Source: CAVTTH01 sp963737545 (GTDB lineage: Bacteria > Verrucomicrobiota > Verrucomicrobiia > Chthoniobacterales > UBA10450). From it: DNA of 64,000 nt. Every line of letters starts with the position of its first letter. Positions within the stretch are counted from its first letter, which is position 1. The notes below the pieces were generated by a model. It saw nothing but the letters and a program-made list of their open reading frames with translations, was not told where the DNA came from and made no database searches. The translations under genes were made by a program, and so were the position numbers. Positions 17,368 to 25,045 of the stretch are shown here, piece after piece. The stretch lies in the NCBI GenBank assembly GCA_963737545.1, contig CAVTTH010000003.1, positions 1 to 64,000 of the forward strand, in the 5' to 3' direction.

Positions 17368-19818
17368 GTGCGAGGTCACAATCAGTGTGCGCAATTCAAA
17401 AGTCCGTCGTCCGTCCGCTTCTTTCCAAAGAAGATGATCCGGATCGGGCAGCATCTCAGTTACTTCCAGCTCGCCGGATTTCGCCAGCCAGCGATGAAAG
17501 ATCTCAAGAAAGAGATAACTCTCGAGATCGATGAACACCGGCTTCGTATCCTTATCGCGACCCTCCGCTCCACTGCGACGGAGCGCCTGTTCCGTTGGTC
17601 GAATATAGACAAAGCGGGGCAGGTTTCTTTCGGCGCGCAGCCGCTCGATCGCAAGAACCAGATCGCGCGAGATCCCGGTAAAATTTCCAGCGCCGAGTTC
17701 CATCTCGGTCACAGTCCAGGCGCGGCGCTGGACGATCACTTTCCCGCAGCGCAAACGTGGCATATGCGGAGCGCGTCCGAATTGAAAGGGATGGAATCCG
17801 AGCGGAATGACCCAGGCGCGCGCAAACGAACCGAGATATTCACGCGATCCGAGTCGTCGAAGACAAACGTCGCCCGTTTGTTCATCGACGTACACTTCGG
17901 CCTCAGCGGGTGGGACTGTGCGCCATACAGGTTTTCCGCGCTGGGCCGCCACGAAATAGGTCAAGTCGGGCATGGCGTCCATAATCCTGACTGTTGTATG
18001 CGAAGTAAAATCGGCCGCAAATAACCCGAAGTGAAAATTCGGCCGTTCAAAAACCGTATTGGCCAAAGCCTGTGAGAGCGCAACCTGATCCGGACAACTC
18101 CAGTAAAAACAATGATGCAGCAGCGCCGGCGGCGGATGCAATTCTCCGAGAATCCATTCGTACTCTCCACACGCAACGCCTTCCGTGGACGTGGCTGAAA
18201 TCTGAAGATCAGCCGATGGAAAGGTGTACTCATCGAACTTTGCGTATTGGAAACTGTTCCTAACAAAGTGACAATCGTCAGCCGTGAGCTGGCACTCGGA
18301 AGCATCCGCCCGCGAAGCAATTTGTTTCTGGAAGCCAGCTTTCACCTCCTGAAACGCAACGTGCGCCAGCGCGACTAAACCATGCCCGGTGAGCGGCATT
18401 TTCTGCGTTGCGCAGTGGTGGAGAAAAGCCGGTAACGAAAGGACGCCTCCTTTAACCGGCGCTGTTTCAAGGAGCTTTCGCAACCCGGCGGCAACCCGCC
18501 CGGCGACGAAAGCATAGCAATCACGCCACAGATCGATCCAAGGCTCGGCATCGGCGGCAAATTGAACGGCAAGTGCTTCACTGAGCGCGCAGCCCGTCTC
18601 TCTGAAACATTCCTCTCCAATCGGATTCCCCGCGGAATAGAGAGAACGACCCGTACGCTTCCGGGTAACACCGAGTTGATCGATTCGCTCGCGCGCCTCC
18701 TGCATTTTTTGAACCCGTGAACTGACGCTTTTTCCCATCGTGAACGCTTCGGCGGTTTCTTTGATCGGCTGCAACACTCGGAGCCAGCGATCGCGAACCG
18801 GACCTGAGCGCCAGGTCGAAATTTCATCAACCAGAACGCTGAAAGCGTGCGGTTCGAGACCGGTCACTTCCACCTCCCAGCGAATGACATTGCTCAGAGC
18901 CAGCCGCTCCAGCACCTCACTTGAAACCCCTAACGAGTGGCCAGGAGTCTGCCCATCGCAACGGGAGAGCACTTCGAGCGACTGTGCATCGAGCAAAATA
19001 ACTTCACCCGAGTCGGAACAAACAAATGTCTCGCCTTCGATGCGTCCGTTTGGATTCAACCGCGGTGGGATTTCTTCCCGAACTTCGTCATCCGCATTCA
19101 GCGCGGCCGCTGCGGCATGCGCAGTCCAACGTTCCAGAAAGCCTTCTCGTCTTGCCGGCCGGCGTTCCGGGGTGAAAGCAATCCCGTTAGTTTCTCGATT
19201 GATCCTCCCCCAACTCGAAGGCCCGAACTCGCTGAAAGTGTCGTTCTTTGCAGCAACTCTCTGGAGATACAAAAGCAGATGCCGCTCACGTTGAGCGGCC
19301 CGGTTGTTACGCGTCGGAAGAGTTTCCGCCACGTTCGAAGTCTCTCCGGAGAACAGATTTTGCACTTCACCGGATCCAAAAACCAGATAGCCCGGCAGTA
19401 TTGCCTGTGATGCCTGCAAGAGTCTACTCCGCGCTTCACCGACCTCCCGGGCCAGGCAGCTTTCCAGGTTTGCATTCGCCGAAGCCAACGCCACTACCTC
19501 ATCGATGTAGGACTCAAACTCCATCGGATGCGGCGTTGCAGACTCTGATGGGAGGCGGCCCTGACGAATGGCCGTCCGCCACATCTTAAACGCATCGTCG
19601 GAAAGTCCGTTTATCCGACGGGCAAACAACCTTTCCGCCGCTTCTTTCGCATGCGTGAAGTTCCTTTGCCGAACGATCACTTCGCGCGCAGCGCTGGAAG
19701 TGTCGCGAGTAGAAAGCTGCTCCACTGTCTCAAACGGCGCACCGGCCATCCGAATGAGAAAAATCGGAGCGACCCGGTAATGACAGTCGGTCACGCCCTG
19801 AAGAAACAGGAGCCGCAC
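16594..19818 (-). CDS. LanB-like dehydratase/peptide aminoacyl ligase joined in frame to ParA
   Basis: One uninterrupted frame of 1074 codons starts with GTG at 19818. Residues 1-~815 match the N-terminal, glutamylation domain of lantibiotic dehydratases (Lant_dehydr_N): YRVAPIFLIRMAGAPFETVEQL at the start, the block RVAAKNDTFSEFGPSSWGRI, and an LPRFVYIRPTEQ...KPVFIDLESYLFLE C-terminal region. The SpaB_C elimination domain is not seen, as in the PEARL (peptide aminoacyl-tRNA ligase) subgroup. Residues 818-1074 are a complete ParA ATPase. No stop separates the two. Whether this is a true fusion, two genes in one frame, or an indel artefact is open. No precursor peptide gene is visible nearby. 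The reading frame starts 59 bases after the REC-kinase gene. Confidence 0.7.
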   Translation of the reverse strand: MRLLFLQGVTDCHYRVAPIFLIRMAGAPFETVEQLSTRDTSSAAREVIVRQRNFTHAKEAAERLFARRINGLSDDAFKMWRTAIRQGRLPSESATPHPMEFESYIDEVVALASANANLESCLAREVGEARSRLLQASQAILPGYLVFGSGEVQNLFSGETSNVAETLPTRNNRAAQRERHLLLYLQRVAAKNDTFSEFGPSSWGRINRETNGIAFTPERRPARREGFLERWTAHAAAAALNADDEVREEIPPRLNPNGRIEGETFVCSDSGEVILLDAQSLEVLSRCDGQTPGHSLGVSSEVLERLALSNVIRWEVEVTGLEPHAFSVLVDEISTWRSGPVRDRWLRVLQPIKETAEAFTMGKSVSSRVQKMQEARERIDQLGVTRKRTGRSLYSAGNPIGEECFRETGCALSEALAVQFAADAEPWIDLWRDCYAFVAGRVAAGLRKLLETAPVKGGVLSLPAFLHHCATQKMPLTGHGLVALAHVAFQEVKAGFQKQIASRADASECQLTADDCHFVRNSFQYAKFDEYTFPSADLQISATSTEGVACGEYEWILGELHPPPALLHHCFYWSCPDQVALSQALANTVFERPNFHFGLFAADFTSHTTVRIMDAMPDLTYFVAAQRGKPVWRTVPPAEAEVYVDEQTGDVCLRRLGSREYLGSFARAWVIPLGFHPFQFGRAPHMPRLRCGKVIVQRRAWTVTEMELGAGNFTGISRDLVLAIERLRAERNLPRFVYIRPTEQALRRSGAEGRDKDTKPVFIDLESYLFLEIFHRWLAKSGELEVTEMLPDPDHLLWKEADGRRTFELRTLIVTSHMKIVAIANQKGGVGKTTTAVNLSVALAEQRRRVLLIDLDPQGNATSSFGLQGIEGESLYDPLLGGASIIEKIFPTRAEGVFLVPADLDLSGAEVEIARMPDHLMRLRQALAPLRADHTFDFVFLDCPPSLGVLMTNALAAADEVLAPIQCEYFALEGLVKIVRVVERVRDSGANDTLELGGIVMTMFDGRTNLSEQVVAEVREHFADRIYSTVIPRTVRLSEAPSFGKSIFEHDPSGAGARAYRALATEFIERHSPP

Positions 19819-19877
19819 CGGAGTGACAAGCGCGGATATGGTTGACCCGGGGTCAGCGGCTCACGGCTGCAAGCGAA

Positions 19878-21032
19878 TCAATTATTCAAGAGCGGCAGAC
19901 GGATCGTAAACGTCGTGCCAACGTTCGGCGTGCTGTCGACCTTGATTGAGCCGTTGTGATCCTCCACGACTTTCTTGGTAATATAAAGACCAAGGCCTGT
20001 ACCGCTCTTGCCTTGCTTGGTCGTGAAGTAGGGATCAAAGATCTTCGACAATTGCGCCGGAACAATGCCGGACCCAGTGTCTTCAATTTTCACATCAACA
20101 TAAAAATCCTTCTGCGTGCAGTCGACGGTGACCGATTTTTTCTTCTCCGCCGCAGCCTGAATACCGTTAATGATCACGTTTTGAATCGCACGTGTGATCT
20201 GGACGGAATCGCCCAAAAGTGTGCAGGGGTCCTCGCAAATGTGTTGATCAAGTTCCACGTTATTTTGCGTGGCCATGTCGGCAGCGCCTTTGACGATTTC
20301 GCGGACGATTTCAGAAACCGATATCGGCTTGTGGGGCGAGGCTTCGACGCTCCCGTAACTCTGCCACATCGTGAGAAGCTCACGACAGAGGCGGACATTT
20401 TGCTCGATGATATTCAACTCTTTGCCGTTGCCTTCAGCACTGGTTTTTCCGTTCCCGTTTTCGGATTGCTCCAGTTTCTTCGCGAGAAGCTGCACATAAC
20501 CCCAGACGATGGTGAGCGGATTTCCGAGATCGTGGACGAATTCCGCCGAAGCCTGGCCCAGGGAGGCGAGCCTTTCTTTTTGCGCCAATTCCTTGAGTAA
20601 TCGACTATTTAGTTCCTTGATCTCGGCGGCTGCATTCTCACTCGTCCGATGAACTCGAGTCCGCTCGACGTTGCGACCGATGACATCCTGCATTTCCCGG
20701 GCGTCGAAAGGCTTGCTGATGTAATCATTCGCGCCGAGCCTGAGCGCTTCCTTGGCCGTTTCCAAAGCTCCGAAACCGGTCAGCATGATAACCGAAAGGT
20801 GCGGATCGATCTCACGAATCTTTCGCAATCCTTCGATACCCGTCATGCCCGGCATGCGAATATCCATGACGATCGCGTCCGGATTCCTTTCCCGAAGCAG
20901 CCGAATGCCGGCCTCGACGCAATCAGCCGTATGCACCTGGTAGGAGGGCTTGAGCAGCATGCGCAAGCTTTCGCGCGGCCCCACCTCGTCATCGATGACA
21001 AGAATTTGCGGGAGATCGGCGGTCACGGTCAT
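19878..21032 (-). CDS. Response regulator-histidine kinase fusion (REC-HisKA-HATPase)
   Basis: The 384-residue cytoplasmic protein starts with a receiver domain (residues 9-125; acidic DDE at 14-16, phospho-acceptor D57 in VMDIRMPGMTG, conserved Lys in ISKPFD). A coiled linker follows, then a HisKA with H167 in ASAEFVHDLGNPLTIVWGYVQLL and an HATPase domain (DTGSGIVPAQLSKIFDPYFTT, GTGLGLYITKKVVEDHNG). The REC domain at the N-terminus suggests that an upstream kinase phosphorylates this protein, which then acts in a relay. It is followed closely by the LanB-ParA frame on the same strand. Confidence 0.9.
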   Translation of the reverse strand: MTVTADLPQILVIDDEVGPRESLRMLLKPSYQVHTADCVEAGIRLLRERNPDAIVMDIRMPGMTGIEGLRKIREIDPHLSVIMLTGFGALETAKEALRLGANDYISKPFDAREMQDVIGRNVERTRVHRTSENAAAEIKELNSRLLKELAQKERLASLGQASAEFVHDLGNPLTIVWGYVQLLAKKLEQSENGNGKTSAEGNGKELNIIEQNVRLCRELLTMWQSYGSVEASPHKPISVSEIVREIVKGAADMATQNNVELDQHICEDPCTLLGDSVQITRAIQNVIINGIQAAAEKKKSVTVDCTQKDFYVDVKIEDTGSGIVPAQLSKIFDPYFTTKQGKSGTGLGLYITKKVVEDHNGSIKVDSTPNVGTTFTIRLPLLNN

Positions 21033-21284
21033 GGAATTGATCTATAAGCTAAGCGCATGCCGTGTACAGCAAGAGTTTGTGAAGCCATCCCGGGCCGGTG
21101 CACATGAATGCGATGATTAAGCAAATAAAGTGCCCATGCAAGAAGCAACTTGTGAATAACTTCAGAATTTGTTAATAAGCTTTCCTTAGCGGGTTGGCCA
21201 GAAAATCCTCATGATCAATTCCATTGATTACCTGACGTTCTCGACATCTGTGTCATCGTCGAATGATTTTGACGCAAGTCGCCG

Positions 21285-22532
21285 ATGATGCCTAAACGAA
21301 ATCGGGTTGTTGTCACCGGCATGGGTGTCCTCGCACCGAATGGCTCGGACCTCGAGACTTTCTGGAAATCCCTTCTCGAGCGCAGAAGCGGAATCGGCCC
21401 TATCACGCATTTCGATGCAGCGGAGTTAAAGAGCCGAATCGCCGGGGAGGTGAAGGGCTTCGATCCGCACGACCATATTCCCCAGGAGATGAAGCCGAAG
21501 CGGATGGCGCGACACACGCAGTTCGCCTACGCCGCCACAAAAATGGCGCTTCGCGACGCGGGGCTGGCGTTTAGCGATTTGGATTTACCGAGCGCCACTC
21601 CCGTCGTCATCGGAGTCAGCACTAGCGCAATGGACATCATTGAACGTTCGATCAGCGATTTCGATGAACGCGGATCAAACGCGATTTCTCCAGCCGCAGT
21701 TGGAGCGTTAACGCCTCAGGCAGCAGCTAACATCATCGCCGACCGTATCGGTGCACGAGCCCATTCCGCCACTGTTTCCTCCTCCTGCCCTTCCGGCCTG
21801 GATGCGGTTGCAGTCGCTGCGGCCATGATCCGATCGGGCGAAGCCGAACTCGCTATCGCGGGCGGAACGGATGCTCCGATTACAAAACACACGTTTGCCG
21901 CCTTTGTTGCAACTGGGCTGAGTTCCTGTCGCAACGACGAGCCGGAGAGAGCGAGCCGGCCCTTCGATCTGGAACGCGATTCGGGGGTGATTTCGGAAGG
22001 GGCAGGGATTTTCGTTTTGGAGAATTTAGAACGTGCCCTGTCGCGGGGCGCGAGAATCTATCTGGAAATCACCGGGTACGGAACCTGCCGCGACATTGAT
22101 CCAGAAACCCCCGGGTCAGGTTTGCTCGATGCGATGAATCTCGCGCTGGCCAACGCCGCCCGGGAAAAATCCGATATTGATTACATTTGTGCATATGGTC
22201 CTGGACACCCCATTTTGGATGCTGCCGAAGTTCGCTACATCAAAGAGTTTTTCGGGGCCCGGGCGTACTCGATTCCAGTCAGCTCAATCAAGGGCGTCAC
22301 TGGGAATCCATTGGCTGCGGGAGGGCCGCTTCAAGTTGCTGCCTGCGCAATGAGCTTTCGAGATCAGATGATTGCGCCCACAGCCAATTACGAATTTGCG
22401 GACCCGATGTGTGATTTGGACGTGGTGGCCCAGCGGCCTCGAAAACTAAGACTCGATTGCATCTTGGTGAATGTTCGTGGCTTGGGAGGCAGCACGAGTT
22501 CGATGGTGGTTGAGCGCACGAATTGCAAATGA
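21285..22532 (+). CDS. Beta-ketoacyl synthase-like protein with altered active site
   Basis: The 415-residue protein has the FabF/KAS-II thiolase fold from VVVTGMGVLAPNG to GGSTSSMVVERT. The nucleophile C168 is present in SSSCPSGLDAV. The first catalytic His position reads Y304 (ICAYGPGHP instead of NAHGT), and the second reads N341 (SIKGVTGNPLAAGG instead of KSxxGH), while K336 is kept. A standard Cys-His-His synthase would keep both His residues, so this may be a chain-starting, chain-length-controlling or non-decarboxylating relative. No ACP gene is adjacent. The stop overlaps the start of the following kinase as ATGA. Confidence 0.85.
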   Translation: MMPKRNRVVVTGMGVLAPNGSDLETFWKSLLERRSGIGPITHFDAAELKSRIAGEVKGFDPHDHIPQEMKPKRMARHTQFAYAATKMALRDAGLAFSDLDLPSATPVVIGVSTSAMDIIERSISDFDERGSNAISPAAVGALTPQAAANIIADRIGARAHSATVSSSCPSGLDAVAVAAAMIRSGEAELAIAGGTDAPITKHTFAAFVATGLSSCRNDEPERASRPFDLERDSGVISEGAGIFVLENLERALSRGARIYLEITGYGTCRDIDPETPGSGLLDAMNLALANAAREKSDIDYICAYGPGHPILDAAEVRYIKEFFGARAYSIPVSSIKGVTGNPLAAGGPLQVAACAMSFRDQMIAPTANYEFADPMCDLDVVAQRPRKLRLDCILVNVRGLGGSTSSMVVERTNCK

Positions 22533-25045
22533 GCAACAACGCGACGATTCCAATTCTGGTCGCGCTAACCATTCAACTGGTCCTGGGCGTCGTCGTGTTC
22601 CTTGCGAATTCTCATCGCAAGTCAAACCAGTCCTTCCTGCTGCTGTCGTTGGTTGCAGCCGGATGGTTAGGGGCCATTTTTTTTGCGTTCACCGCGACCG
22701 ATTCCAAACAGGCCGAGTTTTGGATTCGGGCAGCCTTCGCCGCGGCGGCCCTGATTCTCACGGCGCTGAACCTGTTGCGGATTTCGCTGCGATGGAGCCA
22801 CGAAAGTTGGCGTGAAATTCTCTACCGCTCGCGAACATGGCTCGGCGCGAGTCTGGGCGTGATCATCTTTTGTCAGACCAGATGGTTCTTAAAAGGCGTG
22901 CAGCTTTCGAGTGGATTGGCCGGGCCAAAGGCAATCTATGGCCCGGCCGTATACGCCTATGAGGCGATCTTTGTCGGAGCGACGGTTCTGCTCATTATCG
23001 GAACTCGCCGAGACCTGAAGCAAACGTCAGGAGGAGAGCGCGCGGAACTCGGCTTTATTTTGGTTGGCGGCATTGCAGTGCTCGTTCTCGCTGTTCCCTT
23101 CGTTCTTCTTCTCGGTCTCTTCTTTGCGCCCTCTCAGCTCTCGTGGTTTGCACCGTTTCGAGTCGTTCTCTTCAGCCTCGTCGTCGCCTACGGAATTGCG
23201 ACGCGGAAAATCATGGAAGTGGGACAGCTCCTCCGGCGCGCAATTTCGTACGGCTTGCTGACCCTCTACTTGCTTGGCCTCTACGCCCTGGTCTGGTGGC
23301 TGGTCGCGACAGTCTTCGGATCAAGCCTGAGAGGCGAAGCAAAATCCGTTGCCCACGTGGTCGCAGCGGTTGCGATCGCCTTTGCCATGGCGCCCGCGCG
23401 CGGAATCTCCCAGAGGTTAGCGGAACGACTCTTCCTTACTGCGCATCGCCTGGATTTTCACACCCTGATGGGCAAAGCCGCCGACATTCTGAAGTCGGTG
23501 ACCACTGTTCGTGATTTGCTCGAGCGCTTCGCTGCGACAACGGCCGAGGCGATGGGAACAGAGCGTGTCTTGATCTTCATGCTTGATCGCGGCACATATG
23601 TTCAACGTTATCCGGGAAGTGAGTCAGGCGGACTCACGCCGCAACTCGGAGCGACTGACCCTGTAGTTCGTCAGGTCGCCAGTAATCCCGAACCGCTCAT
23701 TCTCGAGGAGCTCCATCGCGTTCGCCAAACCCCGTCCGTCCGACTGGTCATTGCTCAGATGAAGGAACTGAACGCAGCCGCCATCCTCGGGATATTCTCC
23801 CGCGAGGGCCTTGCGGGCATTATGCTATTGGGGCCCCGACGCTCCGGTCGGATCTACGGGAGTACCGAACAAAGCGCGCTGCAGGTGCTGTGCGGACAAC
23901 TGGCTGTCGCGCTGGAGAACGCGCAACTCTTCACCGAAGTGCAAAATGCTAAAATTTATAATGAGACCCTGTTGCACAACCTGACAACCGGCGTCATCGC
24001 CGTGGGAGCGAACGAAGAAGTCACCCTCTTCAACGACGAAGCGGCGCAGTTGACCGGTGTTACCTCGGAAAAGGTACTTGAGCGTTCGATCGAAAGGCTG
24101 CCGGCGGCAATCTGCGAACTTCTCCGGGAAACACTTCGGTCTGGCGAACGAATTGAGAATCGTGAACTGACTCTCTTCTCCGATACAGGCAGCGTAACCG
24201 TGCGCGCGAGCAGTTCCATTTTTCATAGCCAGGATGGCGAAATGCTTGGAGCGCTCATGGTGCTAACCGACATTACAGCGCTGAAAAAGCTCGAGTTTCA
24301 GATCCGTCGCAGCGACCGACTCGCCAGCCTTGGAACACTCTCGGCCGGGATGGCGCACGAAATCAAGAACCCACTCGTGTCGATCAAGACTTTTGCTCAA
24401 TTGCTTCCGGAACGCTATCAAGACTCCGATTTTCGCGAAACATTCTCGAATTTGATCGGACACGAGATCGATCGGATCGATTCCCTCGTGAACCAGCTTC
24501 TGACTTTCGCCCGGCCAGCCAAGCCACATCTCAAACCAGTCCACGTCCACGAGATTATCGAGACTTCTCTCCAGCTTCTGGGACACCGGTTGTATCAGAA
24601 GGATATAAAATTAGTTCGTTCGGTGGACGCGAAAGTTGATACAATCCGCGCCGATGCCGACCAACTCGAACAAGTTTTTCTCAACTTCTTCCTTAACGCG
24701 ATGGATGCCATGAAGCGAGGAGGTGAGCTCTCGGTGAGCACGACGATTCGCACCGACGAACAATGGCTGGCGACGCACGCAAAGAAAAACGGCGACTCGC
24801 AGGAGGTTCTTTGTATCACGATTCGAGACAACGGCGAGGGAATCCGTTCGGAAGATCTGGTCCATGTCTTCGATCCTTTCTTTACGACGAAGGACTACGG
24901 CACCGGACTCGGGCTCTCCGTGGTTCACGCCATCGTCCAGGAGCACGGCGGTCAGATCGAGGTGGAGAGTGAACTGGCCAAGGGAACATCGTTTCACATT
25001 TTGCTTCCCCTTGTCCGATTCGAAGGAGAGGAAGCGGCCGCATGA
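22529..25045 (+). CDS. Membrane sensor histidine kinase (7TM-GAF-PAS-HisKA-HATPase)
   Basis: Starting at the ATG that overlaps the ketosynthase stop, this 838-residue kinase has about seven or eight membrane helices (to residue ~290), a GAF domain (about 320-465), a PAS domain (about 475-590), HisKA with H610 in GTLSAGMAHEIKNPLVSIKTFAQLLPERY, and an HATPase domain (DNGEGIRSEDLVHVFDPFFTT, GTGLGLSVVHAIVQEHGG). The kinase core is of the NtrB/AtoS kind. The long hydrophobic N-terminus plus GAF recalls PrsK-type kinases linked to exosortase systems, but that is only a likeness of layout. The stop overlaps the next kinase by 4 bases. Confidence 0.9.
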   Translation: MSNNATIPILVALTIQLVLGVVVFLANSHRKSNQSFLLLSLVAAGWLGAIFFAFTATDSKQAEFWIRAAFAAAALILTALNLLRISLRWSHESWREILYRSRTWLGASLGVIIFCQTRWFLKGVQLSSGLAGPKAIYGPAVYAYEAIFVGATVLLIIGTRRDLKQTSGGERAELGFILVGGIAVLVLAVPFVLLLGLFFAPSQLSWFAPFRVVLFSLVVAYGIATRKIMEVGQLLRRAISYGLLTLYLLGLYALVWWLVATVFGSSLRGEAKSVAHVVAAVAIAFAMAPARGISQRLAERLFLTAHRLDFHTLMGKAADILKSVTTVRDLLERFAATTAEAMGTERVLIFMLDRGTYVQRYPGSESGGLTPQLGATDPVVRQVASNPEPLILEELHRVRQTPSVRLVIAQMKELNAAAILGIFSREGLAGIMLLGPRRSGRIYGSTEQSALQVLCGQLAVALENAQLFTEVQNAKIYNETLLHNLTTGVIAVGANEEVTLFNDEAAQLTGVTSEKVLERSIERLPAAICELLRETLRSGERIENRELTLFSDTGSVTVRASSSIFHSQDGEMLGALMVLTDITALKKLEFQIRRSDRLASLGTLSAGMAHEIKNPLVSIKTFAQLLPERYQDSDFRETFSNLIGHEIDRIDSLVNQLLTFARPAKPHLKPVHVHEIIETSLQLLGHRLYQKDIKLVRSVDAKVDTIRADADQLEQVFLNFFLNAMDAMKRGGELSVSTTIRTDEQWLATHAKKNGDSQEVLCITIRDNGEGIRSEDLVHVFDPFFTTKDYGTGLGLSVVHAIVQEHGGQIEVESELAKGTSFHILLPLVRFEGEEAAA

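Noticed and set aside
19819..19877. A precursor peptide gene for the LanB-like protein
   Set aside because: The 59 bases between the kinase and the dehydratase hold no start codon with a plausible short peptide frame.
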